From the NCBI RefSeq assembly GCF_013694365.1, contig NZ_CP059275.1:1860001-1924000 (forward strand): 64,000 bases of DNA, in the 5' to 3' direction. The notes under the pieces are model-generated. The model was not told where the DNA came from. It worked only from the letters and a program-made list of their open reading frames with translations, and made no database searches. The translations under genes and the position numbers were made by a program. Source of the stretch: Limosilactobacillus reuteri (GTDB lineage Bacteria > Bacillota > Bacilli > Lactobacillales > Lactobacillaceae). Shown one piece after another: positions 8,380-16,456 of the stretch (within the stretch, counting starts at the first letter, position 1; the number at the start of each line of letters is the position of its first letter).

Positions 8380-10155
8380 ATGAATCTGCATCCTGATTAC
8401 CTCTTAAATGAAGTTAATGAACCAAGCGATATTAAGGACATGTCACTTGACGAATTAAAACAATTAGCAACAGAAATGCGTCAACTTGTTCTTGAACGTG
8501 ACGCAAAAATTGGTGGACACGTGGGCCCTAATCTTGGCGTAATGGAGCTAACAATTGCTTTTCACTATGTCTTTGATTCGCCCCATGATAAAGTTATTTG
8601 GGATGTTTCACACCAGAGCTATGCCCATAAAATGCTGACAGGTCGAAAGTTAGGTTTTCTTGACCCTGATCATTATGAAGATATTACCGGATTTACATCC
8701 CCAGAAGAAAGCGTTCATGACTTTTTTGAGATCGGTCATACTTCAACGTCAATTTCCCTTGCAGTGGGGATGGCTCAAGCGCGTGATTTGATAAAGCCTC
8801 AATCGCATAATAATGTTATGGCAGTAATTGGGGATGGATCCTTAAGTGGCGGATTAGCTTTTGAAGGATTAAACAATGCTGCTAAGCTTAATTCTAACTT
8901 GATTATTCTCGTTAATGATAATCAAATGTCAATTGACGAAAATCAAGGTGGTCTATACAAGGGACTAAAAGAACTACGGGATACCAATGGTGAATCTCCC
9001 AATAATATTTTTAAGTTTGTGGGGCTCGATTACAAGTACGTTGCAGATGGCAATGATTTGCAGACGATGATCGACACCTTTAAGGAAATCAAGGATATTG
9101 ATCATCCAATCGTCCTTCATGTTAACACCTTAAAAGGGAAGGGGTATGAGCCTGCTGTTGAAGAAAAGATGAAGTATCATTGGCGCACTCCATTTGACTT
9201 AAAGACTGGTGAAGATAAGGTTAAAGTAAGTGGAGAATCATATAGCGATGCTGTCCTTGCTGAATTGGATAAGCAAATTGCAGCGGATAAGCCAGTTGTT
9301 GCTATTAATGCTGGAATTCCTGGTACGTTTGATCTTGGCAAGTTTAAGGCTAAGCACCCAGATCGTTATTATGATGTTGGGATTGCTGAACAGGATTCAA
9401 TTACGACTGCTGTTGCAATGGCGCAAGCAGGTGCACGCCCTGTTGTATTTCAAAATAGTACCTTCCTGCAACGAGCATATGATCAATTGATTCATGATAT
9501 GGCATTAAATGATGCTCCGGTTGTAATGATTGTGCGAGGCGGGTCAATTTCAGAAAGTTCTGCTACTCATCAAGGAACATTCGATATTTCAATGATTAGT
9601 GATTTGCCAAACATTGAATACTTAGCACCAACAAACGTCGAAGAAATGATTTCGATGTTACGATGGGCAATCAATCAAACTGATGAACCAGTTGTGATTC
9701 GGCAACCAGAAAAGCCTCTTCTTCACGGGACACCAACACAAGATGACTACAGTACGATCAAGTACGATATTGCTCATCGCGGAAGTGAAGTTGCAATTAT
9801 GGCAGTTGGTGACTTCTGGGAACTTGGTGAAAAGGTAAGGAAGGAACTCCAAGATAAGCTTAACATTGATGCTACATTGATCAATCCAAAGTCGGTAACT
9901 GGAATCGATTCAGATGTCCTCCATCACCTAGCAGAAAATCACGATGTAGTTGTTACACTAGAGGATGGGGTCCTTAGCGGGGGCTTCGGGGAGACAATTG
10001 CTCGTTACTATGGACCAAAGGGAATGAAAGTTTTGAACTTTGGAGCACCACGGGAATTTGCGGATAATGTTCCTACCGAAGTACTATATGAATGGTATCA
10101 CTTAACCCCTAAACAAATTGTGGATGATATTGAACAGGTTATCCATTCACTATAA
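8380..10155 (+). CDS. dxs: 1-deoxy-D-xylulose-5-phosphate synthase
   Basis: DXS is a thiamine-diphosphate enzyme joining pyruvate and glyceraldehyde-3-phosphate to DXP. The 591 residues cover all three transketolase-like domains: HQSYAHKMLTGRK near 87, the ThDP motif GDGSLSGGLAFEGLNN near 149-164, VNDNQMSID nearby, and GIAEQDSITTAVAMA near 333 in the pyrimidine domain. Lactobacilli generally make isoprenoids by the mevalonate route, so DXP may serve thiamine or pyridoxal supply, or the enzyme may be an isolated relic; no other MEP gene is visible. A good ribosome site precedes it inside the upstream gene. Confidence 0.92.
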   Translation: MNLHPDYLLNEVNEPSDIKDMSLDELKQLATEMRQLVLERDAKIGGHVGPNLGVMELTIAFHYVFDSPHDKVIWDVSHQSYAHKMLTGRKLGFLDPDHYEDITGFTSPEESVHDFFEIGHTSTSISLAVGMAQARDLIKPQSHNNVMAVIGDGSLSGGLAFEGLNNAAKLNSNLIILVNDNQMSIDENQGGLYKGLKELRDTNGESPNNIFKFVGLDYKYVADGNDLQTMIDTFKEIKDIDHPIVLHVNTLKGKGYEPAVEEKMKYHWRTPFDLKTGEDKVKVSGESYSDAVLAELDKQIAADKPVVAINAGIPGTFDLGKFKAKHPDRYYDVGIAEQDSITTAVAMAQAGARPVVFQNSTFLQRAYDQLIHDMALNDAPVVMIVRGGSISESSATHQGTFDISMISDLPNIEYLAPTNVEEMISMLRWAINQTDEPVVIRQPEKPLLHGTPTQDDYSTIKYDIAHRGSEVAIMAVGDFWELGEKVRKELQDKLNIDATLINPKSVTGIDSDVLHHLAENHDVVVTLEDGVLSGGFGETIARYYGPKGMKVLNFGAPREFADNVPTEVLYEWYHLTPKQIVDDIEQVIHSL

Positions 10156-10974
10156 ATGAACCATTTAAACCACCTTCATGTATTGCGAAACACTTGCTTA
10201 GTAGGCTTAACGACAGCGTCAACGATCCTTTCGCTATCGTTAAATACACCACCAGTTCTAGCGGTACTCCAAGAACCAATTACGCAGCCCGTATCTAACG
10301 CAAATAACCAGAAAGAACGTGTCCAAATCAAACGTGTAATTTATTTTCATCTCCTAAATGAGGTTAAAAAAGTGGAACAAGTGTCTTATGCTTACCGTGA
10401 AGTACTGAATGATCCAACCAAAAAGGCAATTTGGATTATTGAACCTTTTGAGGAAGTTAATATCCCTGACCAAGCTGGTTTTAAACCATCAATAGATAAG
10501 ATTCCAACTGTTACAGAAATAGAGGATCTATCGCAATTAAAAAATACGATAAATGTTTATTATCAGCCTCTCAATAAAAATGAAGGGCCAAAAAAAGACA
10601 GCAAAGAAAATACGTTAGCAGAAAAGCAAAAGGAGGGGCAAGCAAAGGAGAATAAAAAAGAGGAAAAGCAAGATTCACAGGATAATTACCCCATGAAAGA
10701 AGATCTGGAGGATGATAATCAGGTTACGGAAAATTATGAGGAGGTAAATAATACAAGAAAGCAGCAAAATGTGCACCAACGGATAGCAGGTATTAATAAT
10801 CGACTAAATCGTTCACATCGGGATTCACATAAAAACGATAATTCTGACCAGCAAATACTTCCACAGACAGGAAATGAGACTGATAATTTAACGACTTTTC
10901 TTGGCTTGGGAATAACGGTAACGGTCGCGGGGATGAGTCTTTTTTTGCTAAATAGAGCGCACAAAAAGAAATAA
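10156..10974 (+). CDS. LPXTG cell-wall-anchored surface protein
   Basis: This 272-residue protein has an N-terminal hydrophobic stretch that looks like a signal peptide (residues about 14-35, ending near PPVLA). A folded region follows to about residue 135, then a Lys/Glu/Asn-rich low-complexity stalk. The C-terminus has a sortase signal: LPQTG, a hydrophobic helix and RAHKKK. It should be covalently attached to peptidoglycan by sortase A. I do not recognise the N-terminal domain, so adhesion is only a possibility. Confidence 0.85.
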   Translation: MNHLNHLHVLRNTCLVGLTTASTILSLSLNTPPVLAVLQEPITQPVSNANNQKERVQIKRVIYFHLLNEVKKVEQVSYAYREVLNDPTKKAIWIIEPFEEVNIPDQAGFKPSIDKIPTVTEIEDLSQLKNTINVYYQPLNKNEGPKKDSKENTLAEKQKEGQAKENKKEEKQDSQDNYPMKEDLEDDNQVTENYEEVNNTRKQQNVHQRIAGINNRLNRSHRDSHKNDNSDQQILPQTGNETDNLTTFLGLGITVTVAGMSLFLLNRAHKKK

Positions 10975-12363
10975 ATGGATAATCAGAAAAATGAAGTTAA
11001 ATTAAATCGGACAATGACTCCCGGACAAATGGAAATGATTGCAATTGGTGGGACAATTGGTAGTGGTCTTTTCATGGGAGCCACATCAACTATTAAATGG
11101 ACTGGTCCTTCTGTCCTATTAGCATATGCCTTTGTAGGTTTAGTCCTGTATGGTGTTATGCGTGCGTTAGGGGAAATGATCTATATCAGTCCAGGAACTG
11201 GTTCCTTTGCGGACTATGGGTCTAAATATATTCATCCCTTAGCTGGATACCTGACAAAGTGGAGTAACGTCTTTCAGTTTATCATTGTTGGTATCTCGGA
11301 TATTATCGCCATGAGTCAATACCTTAATTATTGGTGGCCTAACTTGCCAGACTGGATTTCTGGGTTAGTAATGATCATTATCTTGACGCTTGCGAACCTT
11401 GCATCTGCTAAGGCATATGGCCGGTTGGAATTCTGGTTTGCGATGATTAAAGTTGTTACAATTATTGTTATGATCATTCTTGGATTGTTAGTAATTGTCC
11501 TTGGGTTGGGTAACAATTGGCATCCGGTTGGAATTTCCAATTTATGGTCACATGGTGGATTCTTTACTGGTGGATTCATGGGATTCATGTTCTCACTATC
11601 TGTGATTGCTGGATCCTATCAAGGAATTGAATTACTTGGTATTACTGCTGGTGAAGCCGCTTCACCACGCCATGCAATTGTTGAGTCAGTTAAATCTGTT
11701 ATTTGGCGGATTTTAATTTTCTATATTGGGGCAATTTTCGTTATCGTTTCCATTTATCCATGGGACGAATTAAAAGCAGTTGGATCACCATTCGTTGAGA
11801 CATTTACTAAAGTTGGTATTACTGGAGCAGCTGGAATCATTAACTTTGTTGTTTTGACTGCTGCATTGTCCGGTGCCAACTCAGGAATCTATAGTGCTAG
11901 TCGGATGCTTTTCAAGCTTTCAGTTGATGGTGAGGTTCCTAAGGTCTTTAGTAAATTGTCAAAGCGGGTTGTACCAAATGTTGCGATCTTAACAATTTCA
12001 TTCTGGATTTTCCTTGGCTTTATTGTTAACATGCTTCTATCAATGTTTAATGCAGCCTCTGCTAATATCTTCGTGATTGTATATAGTTCAAGTGTCCTTC
12101 CCGGAATGGTACCATGGTTTATTATTTTGATTTCAGAATTAAACTTCCGGCGTCACAATCCGGCTGAATTAAAGGATCACCCATTCAAGATGCCATTTTA
12201 TCCAGCATATAACTACTTTAGCTTGATTGCGCTAAGTGTTATCTTACTATTTATGTTCTTTAACCCAGATACACGGATTTCAGTCAGTGTTGGGGCAGTC
12301 TTCTTAGTTATTATGAGCATTATCTACAAGTTAAGAACTCAGCGCCAAGATAAATTAGCATAA
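10975..12363 (+). CDS. Amino acid permease (APC superfamily)
   Basis: A 462-residue integral membrane protein with about twelve hydrophobic helices. MIAIGGTIGSGLFMG (from about residue 22) is the conserved helix 1 substrate loop of AAT-type amino acid transporters, and GSYQGIELLGITAGEA (from about residue 213) is the family's helix 6 region. It probably imports an amino acid by proton symport; specificity cannot be told from sequence alone. Confidence 0.9.
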   Translation: MDNQKNEVKLNRTMTPGQMEMIAIGGTIGSGLFMGATSTIKWTGPSVLLAYAFVGLVLYGVMRALGEMIYISPGTGSFADYGSKYIHPLAGYLTKWSNVFQFIIVGISDIIAMSQYLNYWWPNLPDWISGLVMIIILTLANLASAKAYGRLEFWFAMIKVVTIIVMIILGLLVIVLGLGNNWHPVGISNLWSHGGFFTGGFMGFMFSLSVIAGSYQGIELLGITAGEAASPRHAIVESVKSVIWRILIFYIGAIFVIVSIYPWDELKAVGSPFVETFTKVGITGAAGIINFVVLTAALSGANSGIYSASRMLFKLSVDGEVPKVFSKLSKRVVPNVAILTISFWIFLGFIVNMLLSMFNAASANIFVIVYSSSVLPGMVPWFIILISELNFRRHNPAELKDHPFKMPFYPAYNYFSLIALSVILLFMFFNPDTRISVSVGAVFLVIMSIIYKLRTQRQDKLA

Positions 12364-13218
12364 ATGCGATTTCGATTCAATAAAAAGACCCAGTATTTAC
12401 TTTTAGCTTTAGTAGCGGTTCTCGGCATTGGTAGTTTTTCCCAGCCATCTGACAAGGGAAGTACCTTACCACAGGGAATCCAGCGAGTAGCGTCTTGGCG
12501 CCATTCCAGCAATAATAATCGATCATCTTCTTTTACGCCGCCAACCCAAGAGCAGGCTACGGGTGTTCTTTCTAATGGCGTTCGTCAGCAGTTAGGAACA
12601 TCTGATATAAAATGGAATGGTTACGGAGCGTTTATTTTAAATAACAATCAGACGGCACTAAACGCAAATATTAATAATGCGCCATACGCTGTTAATCGAC
12701 GTGATTCGCGTGGACGAGCATGGCAAGGTGACGCGTGGCTCAATCGAACAACACGGCAATACCGTAATCGAAACGAAACTGGGAATGGAGCCACTAATTG
12801 GAAGCCAGCTGGATTTTTACAAGCCCATAACTTAAAAGGTGGTATCTCCCATGCTTATGATCGCGGACACTTACTAGGATATGCATTAGTAGGTGGTATC
12901 CGTGGTTTTGATGCTTCAGAGTCAAATCCCGCTAATATTGCAACTCAAACTGCTTGGGCCAACGAAGCTCGAAGCAGTACATCAACCGGGCAGAACTACT
13001 ATGAAGGCTTAGTGCGAAAAGCTCTGGATCAAAATAAACAAGTTCGTTACCGGGTAACTGACGTATATGATGGTAATAATTTAGTGCCTTCGGGTGCCCA
13101 TATTGAGGCCAAGTCAAAGGATGGCAGTTTGCAATACAATGTATTCGTCCCCAATGTGCAAAACAATATTAGTATAAATTATGCAACAGGGGCAGTAACG
13201 CAAGTGAACACGAATTAA
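12364..13218 (+). CDS. DNA/RNA non-specific endonuclease (NucA/EndA type)
   Basis: A 284-residue exported protein with an N-terminal signal or anchor (LLLALVAVLGIGSF, residues 13-26), a Ser/Asn-rich linker, then a beta-beta-alpha-Me nuclease domain. The catalytic DRGHLLG (His general base, near residue 168) and metal-ligand region ESNPANIATQT (near 186) are intact. Relatives degrade extracellular DNA or make the entry cut for competence uptake (EndA). CoiA and MecA, also competence-linked, occur at the far end of the window but are not adjacent. Confidence 0.9.
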   Translation: MRFRFNKKTQYLLLALVAVLGIGSFSQPSDKGSTLPQGIQRVASWRHSSNNNRSSSFTPPTQEQATGVLSNGVRQQLGTSDIKWNGYGAFILNNNQTALNANINNAPYAVNRRDSRGRAWQGDAWLNRTTRQYRNRNETGNGATNWKPAGFLQAHNLKGGISHAYDRGHLLGYALVGGIRGFDASESNPANIATQTAWANEARSSTSTGQNYYEGLVRKALDQNKQVRYRVTDVYDGNNLVPSGAHIEAKSKDGSLQYNVFVPNVQNNISINYATGAVTQVNTN

Positions 13219-13429
13219 GCGTTAGTGTAAGATTTTCATAGGTTGGATGAATAATTCATCTGGTCGTGGAAATCTTTTTTGTAGACCAATTTACTTATTT
13301 ACAAAAAAGAAAAGACCAGTAGCCTTTAGTGTGTCGAATACTAAGCAAAGGCAGGTCTTTCCTCATGGATATTTTAACAGAAATCGAGCAGAATTTGGTG
13401 AAATCAGGCAGTTTATTTGAAGCTGAACA
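13219..13429 (+). mobile_element. ISLre2-like insertion sequence, left end with transposase start
   Basis: The block carries an IS left end: a terminal repeat-like GTGTAAGATTTTCATAGG (from 13225), about 120 bp of leader, then an ATG at 13365 opening MDILTEIEQNLVKSGSLF, which I take to be the N-terminus of an ISLre2-type transposase. The coding part stops after 21 codons. The leader (13221-13346) recurs in reverse orientation at 22508-22634 and 32841-32967 with one A/T-run length difference. It is a contig-end style fragment, not an active element. The family name is from memory of the N-terminus. Confidence 0.6.
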
Positions 13430-13492
13430 ATGGATATTTTAACAGAAATCGAGCAGAATTTGGTGAAATCAGGCAGTTTATTTGAAGCTGAA
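13430..13492 (+). pseudogene. ISLre2-like transposase N-terminal fragment, second copy
   Basis: These 63 bases (21 codons) repeat 13365-13427 exactly, separated from the first copy only by CA. The fragment has no end of its own and runs straight into group II intron sequence. A perfect tandem copy of only the coding piece suggests that the same DNA was written twice, once as flank and once as a gene, rather than a biological duplication. Confidence 0.6.
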
Positions 13493-13495
13493 TGA

Positions 13496-13617
13496 ATATG
13501 TCCAAGACGCTCCAGTCAATTCAATGTGATTAAGTTGTCGAACCGCCGTATACGGAACCGTACGTACGGTGGTGTGAGAGGTCGATAATCGAACTAATCA
13601 ATTATCTCCTACTCGAT
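13496..13617 (+). ncRNA. Group II intron, 3' end fragment (domains V-VI)
   Basis: ACCGCCGTA (13542-13550) pairs with TACGGTGGT (13565-13573) around an asymmetric inner helix, the compact hairpin expected of catalytic domain V. A domain VI-like stem follows (GATAAT with ATTATC, about 13584-13606) with an internal A-rich bulge, and the element ends CTACTCGAT at 13617, a plausible 3' splice end. No maturase gene is present. It may be the other end of the intron begun at 2404. Confidence 0.65.
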
Positions 13618-13621
13618 TTAG

Positions 13622-13753
13622 ATGATGCTAATCAGTTGGTTTTTAGGCTTGTTAACGTGTACTATCTATCTTCCATTGCAACTATGGGCATGGTTGGCGT
13701 TAATTATTGGAGTCGGCTTCTTTGTCTGGCATATTATGTTACGATGTGAATAA
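13622..13753 (+). CDS. Small hydrophobic protein (43 residues), possibly a fragment
   Basis: The frame starts ATGATG and encodes almost nothing but hydrophobic residues with several Trp (ISWFLGLLTCTIYLPLQLW then ALIIGVGFFVWHIML), consistent with one or two membrane helices. An in-frame TAG lies immediately before the ATG. Its TAA directly abuts the next gene, like the other gene joints here, which is why I list it. It could be a cut-off end of a larger membrane protein next to the intron site. Function unknown. Confidence 0.4.
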   Translation: MMLISWFLGLLTCTIYLPLQLWAWLALIIGVGFFVWHIMLRCE

Positions 13754-14401
13754 ATGGAAATTCAATACTGGGCTGATATTGCGTGCCCATATTGCTATAT
13801 GGGAATTACACAATTACAACGGGCGCTTAAAGAATTAAAGATTGCCGATCAGACACCATTAAAATTTATGTCATTTCAACTAGATCCAACGTTGCCAACA
13901 ACAACTAATTTATCAATGACAGAATATTATGCAAAAACTCATCAACTAACTAAGCAAGAAGCTGTTACACAAATACATAAAATTGATCAACTTGCTGCCG
14001 ATATTGATTTACCAATTAAGATGGAAAATGCGATTCCTGTTAATACATTAGCTGCTCATCGCTTAATAAAATACATTGAGAGTTTAAATGACCAAGCATT
14101 ACTTAATAAGGCTGTTAAACGTCTTTATCAACTTTATTTTAATGATAATGAATCAATCGCGGACTATGAAGCTCTAACTGTTGCAATGAATGAAATCGGA
14201 CTACCTGTTGCTGATGTTAAAAAGGTTCTTGAATCTAATCAGTATGAAGATGAAGTTCGAAAAAATGAACGGCGCGCATTTATGATTGGAATGCCAAGTG
14301 CACCGCTATTTGTGATTAATAATAAGTATTCAATCACTGGTGCACAACCTTATGAAGTATTTTTAGAAGCCTTGAAAAAAGTAAAAGATACAACTAAATA
14401 A
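13754..14401 (+). CDS. DsbA family oxidoreductase (FrnE-like)
   Basis: A 215-residue thioredoxin-fold protein with the CPYC redox motif at residues 11-14 (WADIACPYCYMG), a helical insertion, and the cis-Pro segment GMPSAPLFVINNKYSITGAQ near 177-196. There is no signal peptide, so it is a cytoplasmic FrnE-type dithiol-disulfide isomerase rather than an exported DsbA. Oxidative stress or disulfide handling is inferred from the family. Confidence 0.9.
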   Translation: MEIQYWADIACPYCYMGITQLQRALKELKIADQTPLKFMSFQLDPTLPTTTNLSMTEYYAKTHQLTKQEAVTQIHKIDQLAADIDLPIKMENAIPVNTLAAHRLIKYIESLNDQALLNKAVKRLYQLYFNDNESIADYEALTVAMNEIGLPVADVKKVLESNQYEDEVRKNERRAFMIGMPSAPLFVINNKYSITGAQPYEVFLEALKKVKDTTK

Positions 14402-15262
14402 ATGAAACATACGCTTAAAGTTGATCAAGTACGTGACGGTTTATGGCTAGATTCAGATATTACGTATACGCAAGTTCCTGGATGGCTTGGTAATACAACG
14501 CGAGATTTGAAGCTTTCAGTCATTCGGCATTTTCAAACTAATGATGATACACGTTACCCAGTAATTTTTTGGTTTGCTGGTGGCGGCTGGATGGATACTG
14601 ATCACAATGTTCATCTGCCAAATTTGGTTGATTTTGCTCGGCATGGTTATATTGTTGTTGGTGTCGAATATCGTGATAGCAATAAAGTTCAGTTTCCTGG
14701 GCAATTGGAAGATGCTAAGGCTGCTACTCGTTATATAAGAGCTAATGCCAAGCGCTTTCAAGCTGATCCTAATCGGTTTATTGCGATGGGAGAATCAGCT
14801 GGTGGTCATATGGCAAGTATGTTAGGTGTTACTAATGGTCTTAACCAATTCGACAAAGGTGCTAATTTAGATTACTCCAGTGATGTTCAAGTAGCGGTTC
14901 CTTTTTATGGTGTAGTTGATCCCTTAACCGCTAAAACAGGAAGTGCATCAAACGATTTTGATTTTGTTTACCGTAATTTGCTTGGCGCTGAGCCTGAAAA
15001 CGCTCCCGAGCTTGATTCTGCTGCAAATCCCCTCACGTATGTAAATTCTACTTCTACGCCCTTTCTTATCTTTCATGGTACGGAGGATGTCGTTGTTCCA
15101 ATCAAAGATAGTGAAAAGCTTTATGATGCATTAGTTGAAAACAACGTTCCTACTGAATTATACGAAATTGAAGGTGCAAGTCACATGGATGTAAAATTCC
15201 TTCAACCACAGGTATTTAAAATTGTGATGGACTTTTTAGATAAGTATTTAACCCGGCCATAG
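14402..15262 (+). CDS. Alpha/beta hydrolase (carboxylesterase/BD-FAE-like)
   Basis: A 286-residue alpha/beta-hydrolase. FWFAGGGWMDTDHN (near 56-69) is the oxyanion-hole region, GESAGGHMA (near 129) holds the catalytic Ser, HGTEDVVVP (near 225) the Asp and GASHMD (near 259) the His. Relatives cleave small esters including feruloyl or acetyl esters of plant material; the natural substrate is not determined by the sequence. Confidence 0.88.
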   Translation: MKHTLKVDQVRDGLWLDSDITYTQVPGWLGNTTRDLKLSVIRHFQTNDDTRYPVIFWFAGGGWMDTDHNVHLPNLVDFARHGYIVVGVEYRDSNKVQFPGQLEDAKAATRYIRANAKRFQADPNRFIAMGESAGGHMASMLGVTNGLNQFDKGANLDYSSDVQVAVPFYGVVDPLTAKTGSASNDFDFVYRNLLGAEPENAPELDSAANPLTYVNSTSTPFLIFHGTEDVVVPIKDSEKLYDALVENNVPTELYEIEGASHMDVKFLQPQVFKIVMDFLDKYLTRP

Positions 15263-15535
15263 ATGAGAAAATGGGAAGATATAGATAAGCATCAGACGGC
15301 TGCAACAAAAGAAGAATTATCGATTGTTGATACCTTGTCTTTTTTAGAAGTACAAAGAATTAAACAGGGCATTTCGCAAACAAAATTTGCAAAAAAAATC
15401 GGTATGACACAACCTCAATTGGCTAAAATCGAGAATTTAGATTCAATCCCTACGCTGCCTACATTAAATAAATATGCTGCTGGATTAGGTTTGCAAATCA
15501 AGTTGTCTATTTCTCCATTGATGGAAGCCAAGTAG
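15263..15535 (+). CDS. XRE family antitoxin (HigA-like)
   Basis: A 90-residue protein with a helix-turn-helix of the Xre/Cro type (RIKQGISQTKFAKKIGMTQ then LAKIENLDSIPTL). It would neutralise the adjacent toxin and repress the pair's promoter. In most HigBA-type operons the toxin comes first; here the antitoxin comes first. The toxin gene end contains AGGAAGG followed by TAA, an apparent ribosome site for a start overlapping that stop, which suggests the pair is natively toxin-then-antitoxin and has been reordered. Confidence 0.85.
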   Translation: MRKWEDIDKHQTAATKEELSIVDTLSFLEVQRIKQGISQTKFAKKIGMTQPQLAKIENLDSIPTLPTLNKYAAGLGLQIKLSISPLMEAK

Positions 15536-15901
15536 ATGTATGAAGTAGTTTTTTACGAAGATAAAAATGGAAATAGTGAAATTGGTGATTATTTCGAGAA
15601 AATTTCGCAAAGTAAACAAAAGCAAGATAAAGCAATTTATTTAAAAATGCGCCATCAAATTAAGATGTTACAAGCTCTTGGTCCTGTGTTACATACACCA
15701 CAAGCAAAAAAATTAAAGGGTTATAGGCATCAACTATGGGAGTTACGACCTATGCCAGAAAGAGTATTTTATGGAGTATGGAAGAAAAATAATTTTGTAT
15801 TATTAAATCATTATGCTAAGAAAAAGGATGAAACAGATCCTCGTCAGATAGAAAGAGCCTTGTCGCTACTTGACGATTGGTACGAAAGGAAGGGTAAATA
15901 A
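15536..15901 (+). CDS. RelE/HigB-type toxin (phage Gp49-like family)
   Basis: A 121-residue basic protein of the RelE/ParE fold: YEVVFYEDKNGNSEIGDYF at the start, KLKGYRHQLWELRP near 60-73 and RVFYGVWKKNNFVLLNHYAK near 77-96 match the Gp49/HigB family. Such toxins cut mRNA at the ribosome. It is paired with the Xre-type antitoxin at 15263. Confidence 0.88.
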   Translation: MYEVVFYEDKNGNSEIGDYFEKISQSKQKQDKAIYLKMRHQIKMLQALGPVLHTPQAKKLKGYRHQLWELRPMPERVFYGVWKKNNFVLLNHYAKKKDETDPRQIERALSLLDDWYERKGK

Positions 15902-16021
15902 TTGAAAGCACCCGCACACTCAATTAAATCAAATAAGTTTACGGCAATGATTATTTTTGGTGCACAAAAATTGCCGATGTTCCCCAGCTTTACAAACTTT
16001 CACCATTTCATACCATTTTAA
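15902..16021 (+). CDS. Very short predicted protein (39 residues), doubtful
   Basis: A TTG-started frame of 40 codons fits exactly between the toxin stop and the tRNA-Arg gene, touching both. The product (starting MKAPAHSIKSNKFTAM) has no recognisable domain. The exact fit implies that it was treated as a gene when this sequence was put together. It may simply be an over-predicted spacer. Confidence 0.25.
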   Translation: MKAPAHSIKSNKFTAMIIFGAQKLPMFPSFTNFHHFIPF

Positions 16022-16093
16022 GCGTCCTTAGTGTAATGGATAGCACATGAGATTTCGGTCCTCATGATCCGAGTTCGACTCTCGGGGGACGCA
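16022..16093 (+). tRNA. tRNA-Arg (anticodon TCG)
   Basis: A full cloverleaf can be folded: acceptor GCGTCCT (16022-16028) with GGGACGC (16086-16092), D arm GTGT/GCAC, anticodon arm TGAGA/CCTCA with loop TTTCGGT, and T arm CCGAG-TTCGACT-CTCGG. The anticodon TCG lies at 16055-16057, decoding CGA/CGN arginine codons. One anticodon-stem pair (A16052 with C16060) is mismatched. CCA is not encoded. The next gene starts on the very next base, so its native flanks are missing. Confidence 0.88.
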
Positions 16094-16456
16094 ATGAAAA
16101 AGCAATCTACAACCATTGCTTCAATCGTTATTCTGATCATAATCGCTATCTTTGCACTATTAAATACGGCAACTGTAGTAGTCAATCTTTTTGGAGCACA
16201 AGTAAAAATGCCACTAGTGCTGCTAATCTTTATCTGTTTACTTATTGGGGCTATTATTATTTACTTGCTATCATTTTCTAATCACCTCAAAACTAATAAG
16301 CAATTAAAAGAATTACAATCATCGCGTGTTAGTAAGGACGAATTAAAAAAGTATCAAAAAAAGATTGACCAACTGCAAAAAGAAAATACACAGTTAAGGA
16401 AACAACTTAAAAGTAAAACTACTGTAGAAAAGCCACAAGATTCTTCTACAAATTAA
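16094..16456 (+). CDS. LapA-like small membrane protein
   Basis: A 120-residue protein with two membrane helices (about 7-25 and 38-58, containing LLNTATVVVNLFG between them) followed by a charged coiled-coil tail (KYQKKIDQLQKENTQLRKQ). This is the layout of the LapA/DUF1049 family, inner-membrane proteins linked in other bacteria to lipopolysaccharide assembly; in Gram-positives the role is unknown. The ATG at 16094 is chosen because an earlier start would run through the tRNA gene. Confidence 0.75.
   Translation: MKKQSTTIASIVILIIIAIFALLNTATVVVNLFGAQVKMPLVLLIFICLLIGAIIIYLLSFSNHLKTNKQLKELQSSRVSKDELKKYQKKIDQLQKENTQLRKQLKSKTTVEKPQDSSTN

Noticed and set aside
13492..13533. A 13-codon frame reading MNMSKTLQSIQCD, possibly a maturase end.
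   Set aside because: It is too short to support; it lies upstream of domain V where a maturase end is expected, but there is no further evidence.
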